Source: Elusimicrobiota bacterium
Lineage (GTDB): Bacteria > Elusimicrobiota > Elusimicrobia > UBA1565 > UBA9628
Assembly: GCA_016212855.1 (NCBI GenBank)
Contig: JACRDP010000029.1
Coordinates: 62,001-126,000 of the forward strand
Length of the DNA stretch: 64,000 bases
Direction: 5' to 3'
Shown: positions 31,508 through 39,526 of the stretch, in pieces
Numbering within the stretch: position 1 is the stretch's first letter
How the letters are laid out: the number at the start of each line of letters is the position of its first letter
Notes under the pieces: model-generated
The model's database searches: none
Told to the model about the DNA's origin: nothing
The model's input: the letters and a program-made list of their open reading frames with translations, nothing else
Translations under genes and position numbers: made by a program

Positions 31508-32563
31508 TCAGGCGACGCGGCCCAGCCGGACCCTGAATTCGGTCCCGAAGCGCAGGGCCGACTCCACGCGGATGTCGCCGCCCATCGCCTTCATCGCCTG
31601 CTTGCAGAAGGCCAGGCCGAGGCCGTTTCCTCTGATCAGCGTATCGCCCTTGCCGCGGACCTGATGGAAGCGGTCGAACATGAACGGCAGGTCCTCGCTC
31701 GCGATTCCCGGACCGTTGTCGCGGATTCCCACGGCAACGACGCCGCCGTCGCTTTCCGTCGTCGCCGAAACGGTGATGCGCCCTTTCCCGGGGGTGAACT
31801 TGATCGCGTTGCTCATCAGATTCTGAAGCACGCGCACCAGCAGATTGCGGTCGGCCCGCACGCGCAGGCTCTCCGGCAGGACCAGGTCGATCGAGATCGA
31901 CTTGTCGGCGGCCGCGATCGCCTGCTCCTGAACGCATTCCCGGATGAGCGGCAGCAGCTCGAGAATTTCCGGTCGCGTCGGCATAAGCCCTGAATCGAGA
32001 CGCGCCACTTGGAGGAACAGCGTCAAGGTCTCGTTCATTCTCTGGCTCGTCCGCGTGCACATCCGGATGAGATTGATCTCACCCTCTTCCAGCGGCTGGC
32101 CCGGCGGAATCTCCTCGAGCGTTTTGAGCGCGCCGTAGATCGTGGTCAGGGGATTGGCCAGATCGTGGGCGATCATGTTGCGCCAGTCTTCCTTCAGCCG
32201 CTCCGCGGCCATTTCCGCCGTGGCGTCCTCGATGATCGTGAAGTGCTTTTCGATCTCCCAGGAGTCGAATAACGCCGTCGCCAGTCGCACGCAGCGCACC
32301 CGCAGATCCATGCCGCGGCAACGGCCCATGTTCAGGGCGGTTTTTTCGGTGGAGCCGGGCACCTTCAACGGACAGGCCGAGGGGTACTCGGAGTTGCCGC
32401 TGACGAAGCGCCCGCACAGCTGCTCGCAGATCGACGTGTCATGCGCCCCGGCGCCTTGCTCCAGCATGCGCGCGGCTGCGCTGTTCAGGTAAAGAGGAGT
32501 GCCCCCGGCGTCCGTGATGCAGATGCCGTCCGTCAACTCCTCGAACAACAGCTGATCGATCAT
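31508..32563 (-). CDS. PAS-domain sensor histidine kinase with Cys-rich PAS (paralog of 6067-7137)
   Basis: MIDQLLFEELTDGICITDAGGTPLYLNSAAARMLE...SICEQLCGRFVSGNSEYPSACPLKVP...MIAHDLANPLTTIYGAL...GNGLGLAFCKQAMKAMGG. Confidence 0.9.
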   Translation of the reverse strand: MIDQLLFEELTDGICITDAGGTPLYLNSAAARMLEQGAGAHDTSICEQLCGRFVSGNSEYPSACPLKVPGSTEKTALNMGRCRGMDLRVRCVRLATALFDSWEIEKHFTIIEDATAEMAAERLKEDWRNMIAHDLANPLTTIYGALKTLEEIPPGQPLEEGEINLIRMCTRTSQRMNETLTLFLQVARLDSGLMPTRPEILELLPLIRECVQEQAIAAADKSISIDLVLPESLRVRADRNLLVRVLQNLMSNAIKFTPGKGRITVSATTESDGGVVAVGIRDNGPGIASEDLPFMFDRFHQVRGKGDTLIRGNGLGLAFCKQAMKAMGGDIRVESALRFGTEFRVRLGRVA

Positions 32564-32756
32564 CCCGGCCCCCCTCGCATCGAAACGGCCGGGACTTCCA
32601 CCCGGCGAAGATCAGGGCCGCGGCCGCGTTCGCCAGGATCAGCGGCCAGTACGACCGCAGGTAGCCCGCCAACGTCGCGGCCGATTCGGGGCGCGCTTCC
32701 GACAGCCAAAAGGCGACGGCGCCGGCCGCGAGGACCACGGCTGTTTTCTTGTTCAT
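32439..32756 (-). CDS. small membrane protein overlapping the 5' end of the histidine kinase gene
   Basis: SD AAAGGAGGCGCC then MNKKTAVVLAAGAVAFWLSEARPESAATLAGYLRSYWPLILANAAAALIFAGWKSRPFRCEGG...; 125-nt out-of-frame overlap. Confidence 0.5.
   Translation of the reverse strand: MNKKTAVVLAAGAVAFWLSEARPESAATLAGYLRSYWPLILANAAAALIFAGWKSRPFRCEGGRDDRSAVVRGVDGRHLHHGRRGHSSLPEQRSRAHAGARRRGA
32577..32591 (-). promoter_or_regulatory. degenerate sigma54-like site: CGGCCG-TTTCG-ATGC
   Basis: 14 nt from histidine kinase ATG at 32563. Confidence 0.4.
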
Positions 32757-32799
32757 GGCGCCTCCTTTGACGATGAACTCCGACTCTGTCCATCGTGCC

Positions 32800-32814
32800 G
32801 CAACATCACGGCCC
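32800..32814 (-). promoter_or_regulatory. sigma54 promoter: GGGCCG-TGATG-TTGC
   Basis: Upstream of small membrane protein (ATG 32756); divergent to 32824-32838. Confidence 0.6.
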
Positions 32815-32823
32815 GCAGCCGCC

Positions 32824-32838
32824 TGGCAGTATCGTTGC
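32824..32838 (+). promoter_or_regulatory. sigma54 promoter: TGGCAG-TATCG-TTGC
   Basis: 41 nt upstream of Rrf2/cox operon ATG at 32879. Confidence 0.65.
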
Positions 32839-32878
32839 GATAGCAGGCGATCGGAGAGAATAGAGACCGGAATCATCT

Positions 32879-33361
32879 ATGAGCGAGGCTTGTTTGAATT
32901 TACATCGAGCGGGGGAGTACGCGATCGCGGCTTTGACCCGTCTGGCGCTTGAGTCGCGCGGGGCCGCGGGCGAATTCGTGTCCGTGCGCGCGCTGGCCGA
33001 GCACCAGGGCATCCCCAAGAGCTTCTTGTCCAAGATCCTCGAGCAGTGCGCACGCGCCGGGCTCATCACGGCGAAGAGCGGTTCGCGCGGGGGGGTGGCG
33101 CTCGCCCGCCCGGCCGAGGAGATCTCCCTGCTCGACATCCTCGAGGCCTGCGAGGGTTCCTACCGCCGCGCCGACTGCGTCTTTTACTCCGACCGCCGCT
33201 GCGAAGGCCCCGCCTGCGAGGTCTTCTGCCCCTTAAGGAAGCGCGAAGAGGACGTCCGCCTCTCGTTGGCGCGGACCACGGTGGCGGAGATGGCGCGCAG
33301 CCTCGAGATCCATCCGCTCAACGACGCGCCCGCCGCGCATTTCGCTCCAGGAGGACGGTAA
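32879..33361 (+). CDS. Rrf2-family regulator with Cys cluster
   Basis: MSEACLNLHRAGEYAIAALTRLALESRGAAGEFVSVRALAEHQGIPKSFLSKILEQCARAGLITAKSGSRGGVAL; CVFYSDRRCEGPACEVFC. Confidence 0.9.
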   Translation: MSEACLNLHRAGEYAIAALTRLALESRGAAGEFVSVRALAEHQGIPKSFLSKILEQCARAGLITAKSGSRGGVALARPAEEISLLDILEACEGSYRRADCVFYSDRRCEGPACEVFCPLRKREEDVRLSLARTTVAEMARSLEIHPLNDAPAAHFAPGGR

Positions 33362-33365
33362 AGAC

Positions 33366-33992
33366 ATGGACGCCGCGATCACGATGGACGCCGACTGGCG
33401 CGAAGAAGACGGGGGCCGGGTCGGGCTGTGGCTGTTCATCCTGTCCGAGATCCTGCTGTTCGGAGCCTTCCTGGCTTCTTATGTGGGCACGCGTTTGGGC
33501 AATACCGAGTGCGCGCTGGGCGTCGTCGCTTGGCCCGAGGCCGGACACCTGCCCGGCCTGGCCATGGCCGCGCTCAACACGGTCATCCTCCTGACCAGCT
33601 CCTACACCATGGTGCGCGCCATCGCCCGCGCCGAGCGCGGAGATCGCGCGGGCTTCCGCGCGAACATGATCGCCACCATCGCGCTGGGTCTGGGATTTCT
33701 CGTCGTGAAGTCGGCGGAGTACGCGCTCAAGGTCTCGCACGGCTACTATCCGGGCTCCGAGCTCGCCAAGTTGAACCCCGGGCTGTCCATCTTCCTTTCC
33801 TACTACTACGCGCTGACCTTGCTTCACGGCCTGCACATCCTCGCCGGCTTGGTGTGGAACGGCGTGGCGCTGTACGCCTCCGGCGACGCGCCGATGCCCG
33901 CCGTCGCCCGCCGGGCGGAGTACGCCGGGCTGTACTGGCACTTCGTCGACGTGGCGTGGGTGTTCCTCTTCCCGCTGCTCTACCTCATCTGA
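33366..33992 (+). CDS. coxC: cytochrome c oxidase subunit III
   Basis: GLWLFILSEILLFGAFLASYVGTR...YYYALTLLHGLHILAGLVWNGVALY...YWHFVDVAWVFLFPLLYLI. Confidence 0.93.
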   Translation: MDAAITMDADWREEDGGRVGLWLFILSEILLFGAFLASYVGTRLGNTECALGVVAWPEAGHLPGLAMAALNTVILLTSSYTMVRAIARAERGDRAGFRANMIATIALGLGFLVVKSAEYALKVSHGYYPGSELAKLNPGLSIFLSYYYALTLLHGLHILAGLVWNGVALYASGDAPMPAVARRAEYAGLYWHFVDVAWVFLFPLLYLI

Positions 33993-34005
33993 CCGGAGAT
34001 CGCTC

Positions 34006-34302
34006 ATGAACATGGAAACGACGACGCACTCCGACGACGGCCTCGACCTCGGCGTCTATCTCGCTTTGCTGGGGCTCACCGCGGCCACTCTCGCCGCGAG
34101 CCATTTCTCTCACGGCGGCCGCATCATGGCCGTCGCGCTCGCGTTGATCATCGCGTCGGTCAAGGCGAGCCTCATCGGCTTCTATTACATGGGACTGCGC
34201 CGGGAGCGCGCGATGATGTTCATCATACTCGGCATCGGCGTCGCGGCCGTGCTCATCCTGCTCGTCGGCATCCTTCCCGACATGACCTTCGGCCGGTTCT
34301 GA
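34006..34302 (+). CDS. coxD: cytochrome c oxidase subunit IV-type protein
   Basis: GVYLALLGLTAATLAASHFSHGGRIMAVALALIIASVKASLIGFYYMGLRRE. Confidence 0.85.
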   Translation: MNMETTTHSDDGLDLGVYLALLGLTAATLAASHFSHGGRIMAVALALIIASVKASLIGFYYMGLRRERAMMFIILGIGVAAVLILLVGILPDMTFGRF

Positions 34303-34868
34303 TGCGCGCTTTGATCGTCGTCGCGGCCGTGTTCTCCGGCGCCTGCGCGAAGCCCGAGCCTCTCGCGGTCTTGCCGGAGTTCGCGATGACCGCCGTGAGC
34401 GCGCGAGGGACGGCGGATTTCGGGCGCAAGGATCTGCTGGGCAAGGTGTGGATCGCGGACTTCATCTTCACGCATTGCGCGGGGCCGTGCCCGTTGCTGA
34501 GCGCGCGCTTGTCGGCGCTCGGCGAGAGGTTGCCCGCGACCGTCGGCCTGCTGTCGGTCGGCGTGGACTCCGAAGGGGACACGCCCGAGCGCCTGCGCGC
34601 GTACGCCAAGCGCTACGGGGCGCGGCCCGAGCGTTGGGTGTTCCTGCGGGGAACTCCGGCGCAAACCTATCATCTGCTGTACGCCGGCTTCCGTCTGCCG
34701 TTGTCGGTCGATCCCACCGCCACGGAGGAACAGCGCGCGGAGCACAGCACGCGTTTCGTTCTCGTGGATAAAGACGGGGCGATCCGCGGCTACTACGACG
34801 GTCTGAGCGATGCGGACAACGCCGCCCTCGCGCGCGACGCGCGGCGGCTCCTGGAGGTCGGTTCGTGA
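34302..34868 (+). CDS. SCO1/SenC copper chaperone
   Basis: GKVWIADFIFTHCAGPCPLLSARLSAL (CxxxC). Confidence 0.9.
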   Translation: MRALIVVAAVFSGACAKPEPLAVLPEFAMTAVSARGTADFGRKDLLGKVWIADFIFTHCAGPCPLLSARLSALGERLPATVGLLSVGVDSEGDTPERLRAYAKRYGARPERWVFLRGTPAQTYHLLYAGFRLPLSVDPTATEEQRAEHSTRFVLVDKDGAIRGYYDGLSDADNAALARDARRLLEVGS

Positions 34869-35572
34869 AAAATAAATCCGCCGTGCCGTTCGTCGTCCTC
34901 GTGGGCGGCCTCGTCAGCGGGGGCCTTTACGCCGTCGCCACGCGCTATCCCACCATGCCGCTGGCCGCGTCCGTGCAGGCCGGTCACGTGGATTCCGCCT
35001 GGAACGGCCTGCTCATCGTCGAGGGCGCGATCTACGCCGTGGTCATGGCCTACCTGATCTACTGCCTGATCGCCTTTCGCGCCAAGCGGCGCGAGGAGCA
35101 GGGCGAAAAGTTCGACCGCAGCCGCGGCCGCTTCGTCGAGGTCGCCTGGATCACGGGCAGCACGGCTCTGACTTTGGCGTTGGCGGCGCTCGGCGCGCAC
35201 GAGCTGCGCGCCATCATCAGCGACCCCGCGGCCGACATCGACATCGAGGTCCGCGCCTCCCAATTCAGCTGGGAGTTCTATTATCCGCAGTTCAAGACCT
35301 TCGGCGACAAGCTGTACATGGAGAAGGGCAAGCGTCACCGCATCATCCTCACCTCCAAGGATGTGATCCACGCCTTCTGGGTGCCCGAGTTCCGCATCAA
35401 GCAGGACGCCGTGCCCGGCAAGACCATCCCGATGATCATCACGCCGACGGTTATGGGCGAGTACACCCTGCTGTGCAACCAGCTCTGCGGCCGCGATCAT
35501 TACGACATGCTCGCCATCGTCTCCGTCGTCGAGCATGAGGAATTCGAGAAGAACATGAAGGCCGAATTTTGA
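34865..35572 (+). CDS. coxB: cytochrome c oxidase subunit II
   Basis: Two N-terminal TM helices; CuA motif YTLLCNQLCGRDHYDM. Confidence 0.93.
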   Translation: MKNKSAVPFVVLVGGLVSGGLYAVATRYPTMPLAASVQAGHVDSAWNGLLIVEGAIYAVVMAYLIYCLIAFRAKRREEQGEKFDRSRGRFVEVAWITGSTALTLALAALGAHELRAIISDPAADIDIEVRASQFSWEFYYPQFKTFGDKLYMEKGKRHRIILTSKDVIHAFWVPEFRIKQDAVPGKTIPMIITPTVMGEYTLLCNQLCGRDHYDMLAIVSVVEHEEFEKNMKAEF

Positions 35573-35594
35573 ACCTGAATCTGACGACGTCTCA

Positions 35595-37358
35595 TTGGAG
35601 AATGTCATGACTGAATTTTTCGCCGCCTTCGTCGCGGGCATCGCCGTCTTCGTCGCCGGCTACTTCGGACTGGCGGCGCCGCTCGGGCCTCAGGCCGCGT
35701 GCGTCCTCGGCTACCTCGCCGCCTTGTTCGTCTTTTTGGGCGTCGTGGGTGGGGCCAAGGCTCTGCGCACCTATGCCACGGGCGTCGAGCCGGACGAGAA
35801 GCACGGCGCGGCGCGCTACTTCTCCTTCGACGTGGATCACAAGGTCGTCGGCATCCAATACACGGCCGCGGCCCTCGTCATCTTTCTGGTCGGAGGAACG
35901 TTCGCCCTGCTCATGCGCCTGGAGCTGGCCAGGCACGGCCTGCAGTTTCTGACGCCCGATCAATACGTGACCGTGATGTCGCTGCACGGCATCACGATGG
36001 TCGTCGTCGCCCTCATCGCGACCGCGGGAGGCCTGGGCAATTTCATCGTGCCGCTGCAGCTCGGCGCCCGCGACATGGCCTTCCCGCGCATGAACGCGCT
36101 CAGCTTCTGGCTGCTGCCGCCGGCGGTGGTCCTGCTGCTCGCGTCGCCCTTGCTCGGCGGGCTCGACTTCGGTTGGACCGCCATCGCTCCGCTCTCCACT
36201 CAGGGCACGACCATCGGCAAGCAGATGTTCTTGCTGGCCTTCGTGACCGCCGGCTTCTCCTCGATCTTCAGCGGGGTGAACTTCCTCGCCACCGTGCTCA
36301 CCATGCGCGCCCAGGGGATGGGCTGGGCGCGCGTTCCGATCTTCACCTGGTCGGTGATCGCGAGCTCGATCATCCAGATCATGGGCACCTCGGTGGTCGC
36401 GGCGTCTTTGATCATGGTGACCTTCGACCGCGTCCTGCACACGAGCTTCTTCAATGCCGCGCTCGGCGGCAACGTCCTGCTCTACCAGCATCTGTTCTGG
36501 TACTACTCGCACCCCGCCGTGTACATCATGATCCTGCCCGCGTTCGGCGCGGTTCTGGAAATCCTGCCGGTGTACGCGCGCAAACCCTTGTTCGCCTATC
36601 ACATCGTCGCCGGCGCGCTGATCACGATCACGGCGCTGAGCTTCATCGTCTGGGCGCATCACATGTTCACCTCGGGCATGTGGATGCTTCTCAAGCTCCC
36701 GTTCATGGTCAATACCGAATTGATCTCGATACCGACCGGAGTCGTCTTTCTCGCCGCGCTGGGCACCCTGTGGCGCGCGAAGATACGGCTCGACGCGCCG
36801 ATGCTGTGGGCGTTGGCGATGATCACCAACTTCCTGATCGGCGGCCTGACCGGCATTCCGTTGGCCGACGCTCCGACGGACCTTCATCTGCACGATACCT
36901 GGTTCATCGTCGCTCACTTCCATTTCACCATCATGGGCGGGGCGGTGTTCGGCTTCTTCGCGGGCTTCCACCATTGGTTCCCGAAGATGACCGGCCGCCG
37001 GCTCAACGAGGCCTTGGCCAAGACGCAGTGCGCGCTGATGTTCATCGGCTTCAACGCCGTCTTCATCCCGCTGTTCTGGCTCGGCAACCACGGCATGCGC
37101 CGCCACGTGGCGGACTTCCCGGCGTGGATGGACCCGGTGCAGACCTTCGCCAGCTTCGCGGCGCTGCTCGTCGCCTCCTCGGCGCTCGTGTTCGCGTACA
37201 ACGTTTTCAGCTCCTCCCGCAACGGCGAACCGGCGGGGGAGAACCCCTGGGAAGCCCTCACGCTCGAGTGGAACGCGCCCTCGCCGCCGCCGCACGGCAA
37301 CTTCAAGACTCCGCCCGTCGTGACGCGCGAGCCGTACGACTACGGCGTCGTCTCTTGA
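35595..37358 (+). CDS. coxA: cytochrome c oxidase subunit I (A2-type motif YSHPAV)
   Basis: FYFSFDVDHKVVGIQYT; LHGITMV; FWYYSHPAVYIMILPAFG; HDTWFIVAHFHFTIMGG. Confidence 0.95.
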   Translation: MENVMTEFFAAFVAGIAVFVAGYFGLAAPLGPQAACVLGYLAALFVFLGVVGGAKALRTYATGVEPDEKHGAARYFSFDVDHKVVGIQYTAAALVIFLVGGTFALLMRLELARHGLQFLTPDQYVTVMSLHGITMVVVALIATAGGLGNFIVPLQLGARDMAFPRMNALSFWLLPPAVVLLLASPLLGGLDFGWTAIAPLSTQGTTIGKQMFLLAFVTAGFSSIFSGVNFLATVLTMRAQGMGWARVPIFTWSVIASSIIQIMGTSVVAASLIMVTFDRVLHTSFFNAALGGNVLLYQHLFWYYSHPAVYIMILPAFGAVLEILPVYARKPLFAYHIVAGALITITALSFIVWAHHMFTSGMWMLLKLPFMVNTELISIPTGVVFLAALGTLWRAKIRLDAPMLWALAMITNFLIGGLTGIPLADAPTDLHLHDTWFIVAHFHFTIMGGAVFGFFAGFHHWFPKMTGRRLNEALAKTQCALMFIGFNAVFIPLFWLGNHGMRRHVADFPAWMDPVQTFASFAALLVASSALVFAYNVFSSSRNGEPAGENPWEALTLEWNAPSPPPHGNFKTPPVVTREPYDYGVVS

Positions 37359-37359
37359 T

Positions 37360-37374
37360 TGGCCGAAACGTTGC
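37360..37374 (+). promoter_or_regulatory. sigma54 promoter: TGGCCG-AAACG-TTGC
   Basis: 29 nt upstream of CBS protein ATG with SD gaaggagggg. Confidence 0.7.
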
Positions 37375-37402
37375 CTGTGGAACAGCGCAGGAAGGAGGGG
37401 AT

Positions 37403-37774
37403 ATGAAGGCTCGCGACATCATGCACAAGCGGGTCATCTCCGTCCGGCCCGAGACGACGTTGGACGAACTGGCCCGGCTTCTCACCGAGAACGGCGTCAG
37501 CGGGGTGCCCGTGATCGGTCCTGAGGGGGACCTCATCGGGCTCGTGTCTCAGACCGATCTGGTCCGCCAGCCGCACGAGGGCGACACGGCCGCCGCCGTG
37601 ATGACGCCGTGGACCGTTTCGCTCGAGGAGGACGCGGACATCAAGGACGTGGCTCGCCAGATGCTGTCCAAGCAGATCCACCGTCTGGTCATCACGCGAG
37701 AGGGACGGATGTGCGGGATCATCACCTCGCTGGACCTGGTCCGCGCGCTTTTGAAGCAGGTCGAGACCAAATAG
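37403..37774 (+). CDS. CBS-domain pair protein
   Basis: MKARDIMHKRVISVRPETTLDELARLLTENGVSGVPVIGPEGDLIGLVSQTDLVR. Confidence 0.88.
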   Translation: MKARDIMHKRVISVRPETTLDELARLLTENGVSGVPVIGPEGDLIGLVSQTDLVRQPHEGDTAAAVMTPWTVSLEEDADIKDVARQMLSKQIHRLVITREGRMCGIITSLDLVRALLKQVETK

Positions 37775-37778
37775 CCCT

Positions 37779-38135
37779 TCAGGCCTCGCATTCCTGAAGC
37801 CACGCCACGATGGAACTGACGGCGAGCGGCTTTTCGAACTTGCGGTCGATCGGGGCGTTCGTCGCGTCGGTCTCGGAGAACACCGCGCTCACCATCGCCA
37901 CGCGCAGCTCCGGCCGCAAAGTCTTGGCTTGACGGGACAGCTCGAAGCCGTCCATGGGGTCCATCCTCCCGTCCGTGATCATGCAGCCGATGGGGCGCGT
38001 GAGGAGAAGGCGCAACGCCTCCGGACCGCTGCTTGCGGTCAGAATCGGATAGCCGGCGCGGCGCAAGGAGAGCCCGAGCATCGCTCTCAGCGAGGCGTCA
38101 TCGTCGACGATGAGGACCGCCGGACGGTTGTTCAT
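37779..38135 (-). CDS. response regulator receiver-domain protein
   Basis: MNNRPAVLIVDDDASLRAMLGLSLRRAGYPILTASSGPEALRLLLTRPIGCMITDGRMDPMDGFEL. Confidence 0.88.
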   Translation of the reverse strand: MNNRPAVLIVDDDASLRAMLGLSLRRAGYPILTASSGPEALRLLLTRPIGCMITDGRMDPMDGFELSRQAKTLRPELRVAMVSAVFSETDATNAPIDRKFEKPLAVSSIVAWLQECEA

Positions 38136-38149
38136 CCCGACGGATGGCC

Positions 38150-38164
38150 GCAATGAAACGGCCA
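38150..38164 (-). promoter_or_regulatory. sigma54 promoter: TGGCCG-TTTCA-TTGC
   Basis: 15 nt from response regulator ATG. Confidence 0.7.
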
Positions 38165-38170
38165 GCGGAC

Positions 38171-39526
38171 TTATTTCTTCTTGGCCGGGATGCCGTAGGA
38201 CTTGAGCTTGCGCCACAGCGTGTTGCGGGCGACGCCCAGGCGCTTGGCCGCCTCGAGCTGGTTGCCGCCGCAGTCGTCGAGGGCCTGTAAAATATGGGTC
38301 TTTTCGGCGTCTTCGAGAGTGGCTTTCGAGCCGCGTTTGCCGGCGGCCGGCGCGGCCTGCATCTCCGGCGGCAGGTCGCCCGCGGTGATGGCGGCGCCGG
38401 CGGACATGATGAGCACGCGCTCGACGACGTGCTCGAGCTCGCGCACGTTGCCGGGCCAGCGGTAGCGGCGCAGGGCGTCGGCGGCCTCGGGGGAGAACTT
38501 CACCGCTTTGCCGCCGAGCTTCTTCTTCGCCTTGCGGAGGAAATGCTCGGCCAGCGGCAGGATGTCCTCCGGGCGTTCGCGCAGGGCGGGAAGCTCGATG
38601 GGGAACACCTTGAGGCGGTAATAGAGATCTTCCCGGAATTTGCCTTCGGCCACGAGGCGTGTGAGATCCTTGTTGGTCGCGACGAGCAGGCGTCCGGACA
38701 CCTTGAAGGGATGGTTGTCGCCGACGCGGCGAATTTCACCCTCCTGCAAGGCTCTCAATAACTTGACCTGCAGGCCCGGGGTCGTCTCGCTGATCTCGTC
38801 GAGGAACAAGGTCCCGTTGTTGGCCTCTTCAAAGAGGCCGCGTTTGTTGCGGTCGGCGCCGGTGAACGCGCCGCGCACGTGGCCGAAGAGCTCGCTTTCG
38901 AGGAGCCCCTCGGGCAGGGCGCCGCAGTTGATCGCCACGAAGGCGCCGTTGCGGCGCGAGCTCTTTTCGTGCAGGGCGCGCGCGATGAGCTCCTTGCCCG
39001 TGCCGGATTCGCCCAGGATCAGGACCGTCGCCTCCGTCGTGGCGACCTTCTGCACGAGGTCGAGGACCTTGCGCATCGGCGGGCCGGAGAAGACGATGCC
39101 GTCGAAGCTGTACTTGTCCTTGACCTCCTCGCGCAGCCGCTCGACCTCGCCGACGAGGTTGCGGTGCTCGAGCGCCTTGTTGAGAACGAGGCCGAGCTCC
39201 TCGGACTCGACCGGCTTGGTCAGGTAGTCGAAGGCCCCGGCGCGCATCGCGGCGACGGCGGTGTCGATGGAGCCGTGCCCGGTCATGACCAGGACCTCGG
39301 TGCGCGGGTGGCTCGTCTTGGCGAGCGTGAGGACCTCGAGGCCGTCCATGTCGCCGAGCTTGAGATCGGTGATGACCGCGTCGTACTCGGTCGCGGAGAG
39401 CTTGGCGGCGGCTTCTTTTCCGGACTTCGCGGTTTCCACGACATGGCCGCGGCGCTTGAGGTCCATGGCGAGCATGGCGGAGAGCGAGAGATCGTCTTCG
39501 ACGATGAGAATCCGGTTTTTATCCAT
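38171..39526 (-). CDS. NtrC-family sigma54-dependent response regulator
   Basis: MDKNRILIVEDDLSLSAMLAMDLKRRG; GESGTGKELIARALHEKS; ELFGHVRGAFTGADRNKRG; C-terminal Fis-type HTH. Track start at 39823 lies inside the kinase gene. Confidence 0.95.
   Translation of the reverse strand: MDKNRILIVEDDLSLSAMLAMDLKRRGHVVETAKSGKEAAAKLSATEYDAVITDLKLGDMDGLEVLTLAKTSHPRTEVLVMTGHGSIDTAVAAMRAGAFDYLTKPVESEELGLVLNKALEHRNLVGEVERLREEVKDKYSFDGIVFSGPPMRKVLDLVQKVATTEATVLILGESGTGKELIARALHEKSSRRNGAFVAINCGALPEGLLESELFGHVRGAFTGADRNKRGLFEEANNGTLFLDEISETTPGLQVKLLRALQEGEIRRVGDNHPFKVSGRLLVATNKDLTRLVAEGKFREDLYYRLKVFPIELPALRERPEDILPLAEHFLRKAKKKLGGKAVKFSPEAADALRRYRWPGNVRELEHVVERVLIMSAGAAITAGDLPPEMQAAPAAGKRGSKATLEDAEKTHILQALDDCGGNQLEAAKRLGVARNTLWRKLKSYGIPAKKK

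Noticed and set aside
35592-37295. 567-aa minus-strand ORF
   Set aside because: Antisense shadow of coxA; Arg/Glu/His-rich translation typical of high-GC shadows.
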